This document shows positions 45,271 through 55,338 of a stretch of DNA of 64,000 nt, piece by piece (position 1 is the stretch's first letter; each line of letters starts with the position of its first letter). A program made the position numbers and the translations under genes. The notes below the pieces were generated by a model that worked only from the letters and a program-made list of their open reading frames with translations, was not told the DNA's origin and made no database searches. Location: assembly GCF_047675955.1 (NCBI RefSeq), contig NC_132919.1:68118816-68182815 (forward strand), written 5' to 3'. Source of the stretch: Chlorocebus sabaeus. Lineage: Eukaryota > Chordata > Mammalia > Primates > Cercopithecidae.

Positions 45271-45438
45271 TCCCCATCCCCTCCTGAAACCTCCCCATCC
45301 CCTCCTGAAACCGCCCCATCCCCTCCTGAAACCTCCCCATCCCCTCCTGAAACCTCCCCATCCCCTCCTGAAACCTCCCCATCCCCTCTTGAAACCTCCC
45401 CATCCCCTCTTGAAACCTCCCCATCCCCTCTTGAAACC
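45271..45438. repeat. 21-bp minisatellite, 8 units
   Basis: Eight contiguous units of TCCCCATCCCCTCCTGAAACC. Units 6-8 have CTCTTGAAACC, and unit 3 starts with G. Since 21 is divisible by 3, all frames show heptapeptide repeats, which are not genes. Confidence 0.97.
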
Positions 45439-45490
45439 CTCACCAACCCACCCCACCTGGGACTCTCAGCAAAGACTATAGCACCAGGGT

Positions 45491-45798
45491 TTTTTTGCTT
45501 TTTTTTTTTTCTTTTTTTGACGGAGTCTCACTCTGTCACCCAGGCTGGAGTGCAGTGGCATGATCTTGGCTCACTACAAGCTCTGCCTCCTGGGTTCATA
45601 CCATTCTCCTGCCTCACCTTCCCAAGTAGCTGGGACTACAGGCACCCGCCACCACGCCCAGCAAATTTTTTGTATTTTTAGTGGAGATGGGGTTTCACCG
45701 TATTAGCCAGGATGGTCTCGATCTCCTGACTTCATGATCCATCCGCCTCAGCCTCCCAAAGTGCTGGGATTACAGGCGTGAGCCACTGCACCCAGCCA
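45491..45798 (-). repeat. Alu (Y-like)
   Basis: Full-length reverse Alu with an interrupted T tract. Confidence 0.95.
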
Positions 45799-46330
45799 GC
45801 GTTAGGCATTTTCGTTCCAGAAGAACCTGCCTCTCTCCCATGAAACATCCCCTGAATTCCCTGGCCCCACTCCTGGGCTCCTCAGAGAGGCTGGGAGCCC
45901 TGCCCATGTCTCTTTAGGCACCTACAGGAGAGGAAAAGGGCCTGGACACTGGGGTGGGGCAGGGCTCAGTGAGAAAGTCAGGCCAACCCCAGGAAGCCAG
46001 GGAGATCCTGGATGTGAACATCCAAGCAGTCTTGGGCTGGCTCCATCCAAGTCTTGTCTATTTCCATGGACTTTGACTGCTCCTTCTGAGGTTGAAAGTA
46101 GGAGAGCTTACGAGGACATCAAAGTGTCTATGCTGTGACAGTGCAGGAAACTACAGACACCATTTTCAGAGGATTTGCCAAGGTTTCACCTACTGATATC
46201 ATGCTCCAAATATTCCCTTCTTCTTCCCTCTCTGGGGAGTCCCAGGGAGACAGATCTGAACCCAGACCCAGACAATGTCCCTAGGATAGGCACAGCTTCC
46301 ATACTCATCCTCTCCCGAGGGCAGTGTGAC
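45799..46330. other. Unique intron 1 sequence
   Basis: Nothing recognised. Confidence 0.5.
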
Positions 46331-46334
46331 ACGA

Positions 46335-46460
46335 GGCTATAGCCCTAGACTGGTCTCAGGGGCCTTGGGCAAGTCATTTAGTCTCTGAGTCTTAATTGCT
46401 CGTATGTTCAATGGGCTAATGTGTACCTTACCTACCTAATGGAATAATTAAGAGGGTACA
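46335..46460 (+). repeat. MIR
   Basis: Contains CCTTGGGCAAGTCATTTAGT and AATGGAATAATTAAGAGGG. Confidence 0.75.
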
Positions 46461-46484
46461 ATAGGAGACAGCCCAATAGGGTGG

Positions 46485-46645
46485 AAACAGCTTCCTATCA
46501 AGAAAATCTGGGTTCTAGGCCCAATTCTTCCCCCAACTTGCTGTGTGTCCTTACATGAGTTCCTTACCTTCTCTAGGCTCACCTATAAAATGAAAAGGTG
46601 ACATTGATCATCTCTAAGTCCCTCCCACCTCTACTTTCTATGATT
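46485..46645 (+). repeat. MIR
   Basis: Contains TGTCCTTACATGAGTTCC and CACCTATAAAATGAAAAGG. Confidence 0.75.
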
Positions 46646-47243
46646 CTGTAGTATCTGTGAAAGCCTAAAAGAAGTTCTCTTTGGAGGAAAGAAATCCCTT
46701 GTCAACTGCACAGTGCTATTTGAATATGAGGCATTTGGCCTCCTGTCTGGTTTGGATATGAATTTATGTAAATCAGTGCCCTCAGAGTTGGACTGTAGAG
46801 TACAGAACTCCAGAAAGGCATGTTCCACTGGGTCTGTCTGAACCTCCCCGTAGCTCTGATAAAGCTGTCTGCTCACTCTAGGAAGGCCTGCCAAATGTGG
46901 CAGCTACGTATGAAATAATTTGCCGTGGATGGTGTGGAAGCTCATGGTGGAAACTGCAATCACACATACACTGTTTGCATTTCTCTGGGCAGTTGACTGT
47001 TCCCTCACAGCCCTGCTCCAGCAGAGGGTGAGGGTCACACAGGGGCTGGGGCAGGGCAGTTCCTCCCTAACCACAGAGGCAGCCCACTGAGGGCCAGCAT
47101 CCTCCCTCCGCAATCCTGGAAGAGGCAGCTGTGGCCCCCAAGAGAGAAGCAGTGCGGGAGGAGTGATGTGAATTGCCATGTGACACATCTAGGTGTTGTG
47201 CCTGGAATCGTGGGACTCCGAAGGCTGCAGCAATAGTGGCCTA
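46646..47243. other. Unique intron 1 sequence
   Basis: Nothing recognised. Confidence 0.5.
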
Positions 47244-47590
47244 GGCTGGGTGCAGTGGCTCATGCCTGTCATCTCAGCACTCTGGGAGGCTGAGGCGGGT
47301 GGATCACCTGAGGTCAAGAGTTCAAGACCAGCCTGGCCAACATGGCGAAACTCCATCTCTACTAAAAATACAAAAATTACCCTGGCATGGTGGCAGGCGC
47401 CCATAATCCCAGCTACTCTGGAGGCTGAGGCAGGAGAATCGCTTGAACCCAGGAGGTAGAAGTTGTGGTGAGCCGAGATCATGCCATTGTACTCCAGCCT
47501 GGGTGACCAGAGTGAGACTCAGTGAAAGAAGAAAGAAGAAGAAGGAAGAAGAAAAGAAAAGAAGAAGAAGGAAAAAGAAGCAGCAGCAGC
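47244..47590 (+). repeat. Alu with (GAA)n-rich tail
   Basis: Full-length S-type Alu; the tail (47523-47590) is a purine-rich GAA/GAAAA mixture ending in (CAG)4. Confidence 0.95.
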
Positions 47591-47724
47591 TGAAAGGCCA
47601 GACATTTAAAAGATAACCCTTTCACACAGGTCTGGAGATGTGGTGCCTTAAGGAGCATAGTGCTCTAACTCTGCCCATGGGTCATGTCAGATATAATCTC
47701 CAGTAGAACTCCTTCTGATGGTTC

Positions 47725-47905
47725 TCATGAACAGAGCCTCAATGACATGCCAGGCACTGCGCTAGGTGTTAACGCCTGCTATCCAGCTCATGTTACTTCT
47801 CAGCCTGATAAGCACAGCAGGTGTAGCTGTTCTTGCTTTGCAAATGAGGAAATTGAAGCTCTAGGAACCTAAAGGACTTGCCCAAGGTCCAAAAGCTCTT
47901 CCTCA
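47725..47905 (-). repeat. MIR
   Basis: Reverse-strand: ATGCCAGGCACTGCGCTAGG, CAAATGAGGAAATTGAAGC and CTTGCCCAAGGTC. Confidence 0.8.
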
Positions 47906-48264
47906 GTGCCTCACTCACCTACGAGTGCTAAGGCCCAGGTTCACCAACAGGTCCTCCGACACTTCTGCATATATAACTTCCCTCCACACAGCTCCAGGCA
48001 GGGCAAGAGAAACGGCCCAGCAGAGCCCTGATTGTTGAGCCACGGGAAGGCTGGGGAGGGCTTTGGGACAGAGCATACAGTAAGACCTCAGATCTGACCG
48101 AAGGAAGGAACTAGGAGCTGAGACAAGAATATGTGAAGCTGGAAGAGCCTCAGACTTCATCAAGGCTAGGGGTTCCCAACAGAAGAAAGAGTAGGGAGTG
48201 TAGGGCATCAGGGCTTATGTCCTGGGAAGGAACTCTGACACCAGCTCCCTGGCCAAAATAGAAT

Positions 48265-48330
48265 CCAGTCCAATCCCATACTTCTCCACATGGGGAAACT
48301 GAGACCCACAGAGGCGAGGAAGGCTCCCTA
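48265..48330 (-). repeat. MIR fragment
   Basis: CACATGGGGAAACTGAGACC core. Confidence 0.6.
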
Positions 48331-48391
48331 ACAAAGCTGTACTATCCTACTATCCTGGGAACAGACCATCCTGGGAAGCATGAGTTACTTT

Positions 48392-48700
48392 CCTTCTTTT
48401 TTTTTTTTTTTTTGAGACGGAGTCTCACTCTATTGCCCAGGCTGGAGTGTAGTGGCATGATCTCGGCTCACTGCAAGCTCCGCCTCCCAGGTTCATGCCA
48501 TTCTCCTGCCTCAGCCTCCTGAGTAGCTGGGACTACAGGCGCCCACCGCCATGCCCAGCTAATTTTTTGTATTTTTAGTAGAGACGGAGTTTCACAGTGT
48601 TAGCCAGGATGGTCTCTATCTCCTGACCTTGTGATCCGCCCGCCTCGGCCTCCCAAAGTGCTGGGATTCCAAGTGTGAGCCACCACGCCTGGCCTAGCAA
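48392..48700 (-). repeat. AluY
   Basis: Flanked by GAGTTACTTT duplications (48382 and 48701). Confidence 0.97.
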
Positions 48701-48710
48701 GAGTTACTTT

Positions 48711-49425
48711 CATGTGGAGGGTGCACAGGAACTGTGCCCATGAGCAGGGTGACCGAACAGCTCCCAGAAACTGCATGCAAGTGCTCTTAGTGTTTCCATC
48801 TTGATGAATATGTTGCAATTTGTAATACTGTTGCAGAACAAAGAGAGCCATAACTTCCACTTCAACTTTCATAGCTTGCTTCCCATACTTCTGGTCCCTT
48901 CATCATTTCCAACAGTGGTGAACATTGATACCACTCTGGGAAGCTGACAAGGGACAATCGCTCTCCCAGAGCCAATATCCATCCCACCCACCGTTAGTAG
49001 GTATTGCCCCCAGGTTCACACAGGGGGTTAGCTGAGACCCTCAGTTCCCACCCTGGCTGCTTCTTCCTGTTTCCTCTGCCCCAGAGGCTAAATCAGGACA
49101 ATGACAGACAGGAAAGGAGAGGTGGCCAGGAATGGGGCATAGCTTGGCTGGCAGTGGTCAGCTGCCCTGCCCACACAACCAGGCCAAGACCAGCTCCAAA
49201 AGGGTCCTCTCCTGCTTTTCCCTTTTCTCTCTAGGGAGGACTATGTGCAGAACTGGAGCAGGGAAAGTTTTGGGGGACACCATGGGGCACCTGTACACAC
49301 CTAAGCAGACCTTGGAGGCTTGTAGGTGTGGGTAGCAAACAGGAAGTGCCCCCAGGACCTCTGGAAGTGGTGACAAGCTGAGCAGCCATGGTCCAGCTCC
49401 AGGCCCCAACCTGGGCCAGCCAGCC
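48711..49425. other. Unique intron 1 sequence
   Basis: No gene; contains one copy of a ~43-bp dispersed duplication (49216-49257). Confidence 0.5.
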
Positions 49426-49429
49426 AGGA

Positions 49430-49590
49430 GACAGTGGAGAGCCTTGCCTCTAATCAGATGGATCTGGGTTCAAATCTCCCTTCTGTCACCTAAAAGCTGC
49501 CAGGCACACTGGGCAAGTTCCTGGGCCTGTCTGAGGCTGCCTCCTCTGTATAACAGGATGATTCAGCAAATACTTAGCAAGTACTTTTTC
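49430..49590 (+). repeat. MIR
   Basis: Contains GGATCTGGGTTCAAATCTCC and CACTGGGCAAGTTCCTGG. Confidence 0.75.
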
Positions 49591-49927
49591 CTCTTCTCTC
49601 TAGGAGAATTATGTGCAGAACTGGTTGGGGGCGGGGTGGGGGGGCAGTTGTGCCAGATACAGAAGTAACTATGGCTAGACGCTAGAGTGAGAAAAAGTGT
49701 TTCCCTGGGAGACAGCTATTAATCAAATTATCACACAAACCCAGGTAAGAGTGCTAAAAGGGGTAAGAACAGTATTCACTCATAGGCTGCCATGTGGTGA
49801 GGTTAAAGCTGCGGATGCCTCTGGGCACACTCAGAAGCCTTCAAGAAGTGCAGCTGTTTCTATCCCAGCCCTTCAGTGTCATCTCGTGGAGCTGATAAAT
49901 TGGAGAATGTATTTGTCTAGCATTTTT

Positions 49928-50243
49928 AGTTTTTTGTTTTTTTTTTTTTTGAGAGGGAGTTTTGTTCTTGTTGCCCAGACTGGAGAGCAATGGTGCAATC
50001 TCGGCTCACTGCAACCTCCGGCTTCCAGGTTCTAGCGATTCTCCTGCCTCAGCCTCCCAAGTAGCTGGGATTACAGGCATGTGCCACCACGCCGGGCTAA
50101 TTTTTTTGTTTGTTTGTATTTTTAGTAGAGACGGTGTTTCTCTGTGTTGGTCAGGCTGGTCGCGAACTCCCGACCTCAGGTGATCCGCGCGCCTCGGCTT
50201 CCCAAAGTGCTGGGATTACAGGCGTGAGCCACGGCGCCTGGCT
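49928..50243 (-). repeat. Alu (S-type)
   Basis: Full-length with T tract. Confidence 0.95.
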
Positions 50244-50544
50244 CTTTTTTTTTTTTTTTTTTAAGACAGATTCTCACTCTGTCACCCAGGCTGGAGTGCA
50301 GTGGCGCCATCTTGGCTCACTGCAACCTCCGCCTTCCGGGTTCAAGTGATTCTCCTGCCTCAGCCTCCAGAGTAGTCGGGATTACAGGCGCCCGTCACCA
50401 CGCCCGGCTAATTTTTGTATTTTTAGTAGAGACGGGGTTTCACCATGTTGCCCAGGCTGGTCTTGAACTCCTGACCTCAGGTGATCCGCCTGCCTCAGCC
50501 TCCCAAAATGCTTGGATTACAGGCGTGAGCCACAGTGCCTGGCC
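50244..50544 (-). repeat. Alu (S-type)
   Basis: Directly abuts the previous Alu, same strand. Confidence 0.95.
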
Positions 50545-50554
50545 ACTTTTCAAT

Positions 50555-50720
50555 TTTAATATCATTTTGCACACACATATTAACTCGTTCAGTCTTCTAA
50601 TAACCCTAGGAGGTAGGTGAAATTGGTTTCCTCAATTTCTTAATGAGGAGACCGACACCCAGAGAGGTTAAGTGATTTCCTCAAAGTCTTCAGCATGGAG
50701 ATTCAGGATTCAAGCCTCTG
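50555..50720 (-). repeat. MIR
   Basis: Reverse-strand: CTAATAACCCTAGGAGGTAG and GAGAGGTTAAGTGATTTCC. Confidence 0.8.
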
Positions 50721-50809
50721 AGCAAGTCCTCTGGGCCATCCACTCCCCGCAACCGTGGAAAGGAAGGGCTGGGAAACACTGAGCCTCGGGACAGGAGGAG
50801 ATTGGGAAA

Positions 50810-51425
50810 CCAGTCCCCGACCGCGCCCGTCGTCTAAGCCCGGGTTTCCTGCCTCTCTCCGGGCCCGCGGGCCGGGCTGTGCTACAGGAAGCCCGTCATC
50901 CGCTCGTGAACGACCCTCCCGGGCCTGCTGCCAGGAGGGGGCGCGGGACTGGCGGCGGCCAAGACCGGAGGGCTCCTCGGGGACCCCGGCCTGGGGCTGC
51001 GCGTCCTTGCCTCCAGCCCACGCTCCCGCTTCCGGGGGGGTCTGGACCTGCCTTCTCCGGCCTGGAGCTAGAGGCCGCCGGGCAGGCAGCCCGCGCCAGG
51101 AACTCGGCCCCCTGCCCTGCTTCCCGGGCGCGCCCCGCGGGCGGCCAACCCGGTTCGGACGCGGACCCCCGGGCCAGGGCGCCAAGACACCCCTGACCCG
51201 GGCACCGGGACTATCAGGCCCCTCCCCCGCTTTCTCGGGTTCCCGGAACGGCGGCACCCACTCCCCTTCCATCCCTCGGCGGGGGCCGGGGACGCGCAAC
51301 GCGAGGTGGGCCGGGCCAAGTGCCCAAATCACTTTACCGCGCGCCTACTGCTAGAGAGCCGCCCAGCCCGAGGCAGACGGGCGCGGAGGCGGAGGACGCG
51401 GAAACTGAAATACAAAGGGATTGAG
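50810..51425. promoter_or_regulatory. CpG island inside MEOX1 intron 1
   Basis: By hand I count about 65 CpG dinucleotides in roughly 600 bp, against near absence in flanking non-Alu DNA. GC content is very high and several GGGCGG-type boxes occur. It is repeat-free, 2.1 kb upstream of exon 2. Long ORFs on both strands here reflect lack of AT-rich stops. It may be an internal or antisense promoter. A one-mismatch CTCF motif (50931-50944) and an ISRE core (51401-51410) lie within it. Confidence 0.8.
51401..51410 (+). promoter_or_regulatory. ISRE/IRF core match
   Basis: GAAACTGAAA fits GAAANNGAAA exactly, at the 3' edge of the CpG island. Confidence 0.35.
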
Positions 51426-51766
51426 TGGAAAGCAATAGAGGGAGGTGCTGGGAGGGGAACCAGCTAGGCTCAAAGCTCCAAAGCGGATCGCCGGGTTAAT
51501 GTGGGGTTTCTGCCTCGCCACCCACTCCCAATGCAGCTGCTTAGCCGACTGCGTAGGCGGCTTCTCTGCATTACACTAGCTGCATTACCCCAGCCCAGCC
51601 GCCCAGGTAGCTTAGACCCGGCCTCTGAAAACACCGGATCCCTCCTTCCAACACTCTTCGCCAGCAAGGCAGAGATGGGTCTTTCAGGGAGCAGGAAGTT
51701 GGGGCGCAGGTTTCGGTAAAGCACCTCACTCGGAGCCACGGTCTCCGTGTCTATAAAATGACAATG

Positions 51767-52046
51767 GGCCGGGCGCGGTGGCTTACGCCTGTAATCCCAG
51801 CATTTTGGGAGGCCGAGGTGGGCGGATCACGAGGTCAGGAGATAGACACCATCCTAGCTAACACGGTGAAACCCCGTCTCTACTAAAAATACAAAACAAA
51901 CAAACAAACAAAAAATTAGCTGGGCGTGGTGGCAAGCACCTGTAGTCCCAGCTACTCGGGAGGCTGAGGCAGGAGTATGACGTGAACCCGGGAGGCGGAG
52001 ATTGCAGTGAGCCGAGCGAGACTCCGTCTCAAAAACAAAAGAAAAA
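51767..52046 (+). repeat. AluY with internal deletion
   Basis: Right arm lacks about 37 bp between GTGAGCCGAG and CGAGACTCCG. Confidence 0.95.
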
Positions 52047-52309
52047 GGAGGACAATAAAGCGAACGACTTTTAAATGTTAAAGCCGCGCACGCATGGCTC
52101 CTGCAGCCATTCCCTGGCCATGTGGCATGCATCGCGAGTTAATTGTGTAGGTGTGTGGTCTTCTTCCCACCTCCTCTCCACCCACCACCTCAATTGATTA
52201 AAGTGAAGGCAGAGCTGCCTCCCACCCGTCTGCTCAAGAGATAACCATGCAACCCCTTTTATTTGTTCAGGACTTTATCATTTGTAAGCCCTTCCTATAT
52301 ATTTTATTT

Positions 52310-52594
52310 TTCCCAAGACGGAGCCTTGCTCTGTCGCCCAGGCTGGAGTGCAATGGCGTGATCTCGGCTCACTGCAGCCTCCGCCTCCTGGGTTCAAGCG
52401 ATTCTCCTGCCTCAGCCTCCCAAGAAGCTGGGATTACAGGCGTGTGCCACCATGCCCAGTTAACTTTTTGTGTTTTTAGTAGAGACGGGGTTTCACCATG
52501 TTGACCAGGCTGGTCTCGAACTCCTGACCTCGTGATCCGCCCATCTTGGCCTCCCAAAGTGCTAGGATTACAAGTGTGAGCCACCGCGCCCGGC
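52310..52594 (-). repeat. Alu (S-type)
   Basis: Full-length reverse Alu with almost no T tract left. Confidence 0.95.
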
Positions 52595-52649
52595 CCCTAC
52601 ATATTTTTCATTTGAACAATATGTGTGTGTCAAATCGCCTGAATTTGAT

Positions 52650-52820
52650 TCTTGTCTCCCACACCCCCTGGCTGAATAAACTTGGACAATTTGCTTAACT
52701 TCTCTGTGTTCATTTTCTGGTCCATAGTGAGACTAATACTAGAACCACTTGGTTGGGCTATTGAGAATTAAGAGGCTAATATATGTCAGGTACAGCACCT
52801 GGCACAGAGTGTGTTCCCTG
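52650..52820 (+). repeat. MIR
   Basis: Contains AACTTGGACAATTTGCTTAA and CAGCACCTGGCACAGAGTG. Confidence 0.75.
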
Positions 52821-53039
52821 ACCCTGTTGGCAGTTATGACTGAGCCCCACTGAATCTAACATGCAGCCTCCCTCAGAGGGGTCCAGATGGTTTTCCAGAT
52901 TTGGCCCTCTGGGGCAGATTCCGATTCGGTAGGTAGGTATGGGGCAGGCCTGAGATCCTTCAGATCTGAACAGCTCCCTGGTGCTGCTGATGCTGCTGGC
53001 ACCCAGGCACTCCTTTGAGTGATGAGGTCTTAGAGCAGC

Positions 53040-53215
53040 GGACTTGAACAGCACCAGAGGCATCTGGAGGGTCTGCAAAAACAGACTGTTGAGCGCCATC
53101 CCCAGAGTTTCTGACTTAGTAGATCTGGAGTGAGAGTAGGATTTGCATTCCTAACAATCTCTCAAGTAATGCTGATGCTGCTGATCTGAGGACCATAGTT
53201 TGAGGCTTTGTTTTA
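53040..53215 (+). repeat. MER5A
   Basis: Reads through the MER5A pattern: CCCCAGAGTTTCTGACTTAG, GTAGGATTTGCATTCCTAAC, TGCTGATGCTGCTGATC. Confidence 0.8.
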
Positions 53216-53561
53216 GAGCATCTCACCCCTCAAGCCTATGACCACAAGTAATGTCATACTGGGGGGTGGGCTAGGGAGTAGAGATCATTAAACAGCCAAG
53301 AGTAGCTTCTTGTGCTTTGGAAATAAAAGAAAGTTCCGGGAGGAGGGGCGGGGGACAGCCAAAAAAAAAAAAAAAAAATCTTCCCAGTTCTAATATGGGT
53401 AAGACACCAGAAGGAATAAAAAGAACAGTATAGCTTTTTTCTCAGCATCCTGTAAAATTAAGGGAGACTGGGAAAGACTGCCTAGTTGCTCAAGGGCAAA
53501 AGAAAGGGAATGGAATCTCCTTCAGCCCATGTCTTCCTGTTTTGGGGTCCTCTCTCCCCAG

Positions 53562-53734
53562 ACAACCAAGAGAACAGAGGGAAGCCGGAGGGCAGCAGCA
53601 AGGCCCGCAAGGAGAGGACGGCCTTCACCAAGGAGCAGCTGCGAGAGCTGGAGGCGGAATTTGCCCATCATAACTACCTGACTCGGCTCCGCAGATACGA
53701 GATCGCGGTAAACCTGGACCTCTCTGAGCGCCAG
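53562..53734 (+). CDS. MEOX1: MEOX1 coding exon 2 (residues 157-214, most of homeodomain)
   Basis: This 173-nt exon encodes the end of the linker (DNQENRGKPEGSSK) and homeodomain positions 1-44, residues 171-214. It contains RKERTAFTKEQLRELEAEF (N-terminal arm and helix 1), NYLTRLRRYEIAVNLDLSERQ (loop, helix 2, start of helix 3). Homeodomain residues Leu16 and Phe20, which pack the core, are present. The acceptor has a good polypyrimidine tract. The donor CAG|GTGCGC matches consensus poorly after +2. Because 173 is not a multiple of 3, skipping this exon changes the frame of exon 3. Confidence 0.96.
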
Positions 53735-53835
53735 GTGCGCCCCCAGCGGCCCCTCCTCTTATTTGCTCTCCCATCTCCCTCCCTTCCCTCCTTTCCCACC
53801 ACCACTCCCTTCACCTTCTTTTTCTTCCTCCAGCC

Positions 53836-54355
53836 AGTCCAGTGGTTTTCAACTGTGGTCGTACCTGAGAATAGCCTGGGGAGTTTTGGGTTTTTTTGTT
53901 TTTTGTTTTTTGTCTTTTGAGACGGAGTCTCGGAGTCTCGCTCTGTCACCCAGGCTGGAGTGCAGTGGTGCGTTCTCAGCTCACTGTAACCTCCACCTCC
54001 TGGCTTCAAGAAATTCTCCTGCCTTAGCCTCCTGAGTAGCTGGGACTACTGGCATGTGCCATCACACCTGGCTAATTTTTGTCTTTTTTTTTTAGTAGAG
54101 GTGGGGTTTCACAATGTTAACCAGGATGGTCTCAAACTCCTGACCTCAGGTGATCCGCCCTCCTCGGCCTCCTAAAGTGCTGGGATTACAGGCGTGAGCC
54201 ACCATGCCCAACCCCTGGGGAGATTTTAATAGTGCTGATGTCTGGGCTGTACCCCTAGGGATGATTTTAATTGGCCTGGGATGGGATACAGGCCTCAGAA
54301 TTTTTCAAAGGCCCCCTAGGTGATTCTCATATGCAGCTAGGTTGGGAGCTCTGGT
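53836..54355 (+). repeat. MER5A split by an Alu (intron 2)
   Basis: Starts AGTGGTTTTCAACTGTGG at 53840, is interrupted at 53884-54213, and resumes to TTGGGAGCTCTGG. Confidence 0.75.
53884..54213 (-). repeat. Alu (S-type)
   Basis: Flanked by CCTGGGGAG duplications (53875 and 54214). A 10-bp GGAGTCTC doubling occurs near its start. Confidence 0.95.
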
Positions 54356-54545
54356 CTGGCTATTCCCAAACTTGAGTATATGTTGGAATCCTCTAAGGCA
54401 CTTGTTCAAAATATGGATTCCGGAGGTCTGGAGAGAGATTTTACCATAATGAGTGGGCCTGAGAATCTGTATTTCTAGTACGTTCTCTAGGCGATCTGGA
54501 TATGCAGCTGGTTCCTGGGCACACTTTGAGAAAACCTTCCCTGGC
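54356..54545 (+). repeat. MER5A
   Basis: CCCAAACTTGAGTATATGTT, TGGGCCTGAGAATCTGTATT, CACACTTTGAGAAAAC. Confidence 0.75.
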
Positions 54546-54572
54546 CCTTTGTTTTGGACTTTCCCTTCAGCC

Positions 54573-54600
54573 ACCCCACACCCCCACACCCCCACACCCA
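54573..54600. repeat. (CACCCC)n
   Basis: Four to five C-rich units. Confidence 0.85.
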
Positions 54601-54639
54601 GGCTCTGATATGGAATAATAGTAATAATAACAGTAATAT

Positions 54640-54850
54640 TTGATAGCAGATTTCAGTTGATAGAGCACTCTGCTAGAGGGCTGGATTTTGAATCAGAAGA
54701 CTTAGATTCAAGTCCTGCCTCTATCACTTATTCTAGCCCTGGGACCTCTGGGTCTCTATCTGTAAAATGGGATCATAATCCTGCAGGTAATACTCAAGCT
54801 CAGATGAGAAAATGTGCTGACCAGAGCTATCTAAACCAAAAAGTTCTCTA
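54640..54850 (+). repeat. MIR
   Basis: Contains TAGATTCAAGTCCTGCCTCT and CTGTAAAATGGGATCATAAT. Confidence 0.85.
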
Positions 54851-55215
54851 TAAATGTGCCTAAGGATAAGGCTGATGACCTCTGCTCCCAGACCCTTGGG
54901 GAATGGAGGCAGGGCGCAGGGGGACCTGGCACAGGCGGGGCAGGGCATGTGAAGAGGGTGGGGCCAATGCAGAGTGCTTTTAGAACATGTTCCCCTGTCT
55001 GGGGCTTTATCCCAAGACACAAGACAGACCTCTGGGCAGATTGGTGTGTCCTCTCTTTGGTCTTAGTTCCTGGGGCGTTTGAGGGAGTAGAGAGTGGTAA
55101 GTGATGGTTTCAAGCTGGGGTCCCTGGAGTTACACCCTGGCTAGCCTGAGCATTGACATGGGGAGGAGGTCACACCAGCCCTGGAGTGCCCAGGCTCCTT
55201 TGCTTCCTCCCCTAG

Positions 55216-55338
55216 GTCAAAGTGTGGTTCCAGAACCGAAGGATGAAGTGGAAGCGTGTGAAGGGAGGTCAGCCCATCTCCCCCAATGGGCAGGACCCCG
55301 AGGATGGGGACTCTGCAGCCTCTCCAAGTTCAGAGTGA
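55216..55338 (+). CDS. MEOX1: MEOX1 coding exon 3 (residues 215-254, recognition helix and C-terminus)
   Basis: This exon encodes [16 protein letters not shown], the homeodomain recognition helix, followed by an acidic, Ser/Pro-rich tail ending ASPSSE and a TGA stop. Trp48, Phe49, Gln50, Asn51 and Arg53 of the homeodomain (residues 218, 219, 220, 221, 223) are all intact, so TAAT-type DNA binding should be preserved. The acceptor CCCCTAG|GTC is supported by a C/T-rich tract. The alternative frame through this exon stays open to a TGA at 55359-55361, which matters for an exon 2-skipped transcript. Confidence 0.96.

Noticed and set aside
44914..45681. Repeat proteins across 45271-45438
   Set aside because: They are translations of a 21-bp minisatellite running into an Alu.
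50931..50944. CTCF-like CCAGGAGGGGGCGC in the CpG island
   Set aside because: One mismatch at an informative position in very GC-rich DNA; too weak for a separate call.
50703..51354. ORFs of about 200 codons on both strands in the CpG island
   Set aside because: GC-rich DNA lacks stop codons by composition. The predicted proteins are Gly/Arg/Pro-rich, overlap on opposite strands and match no family.
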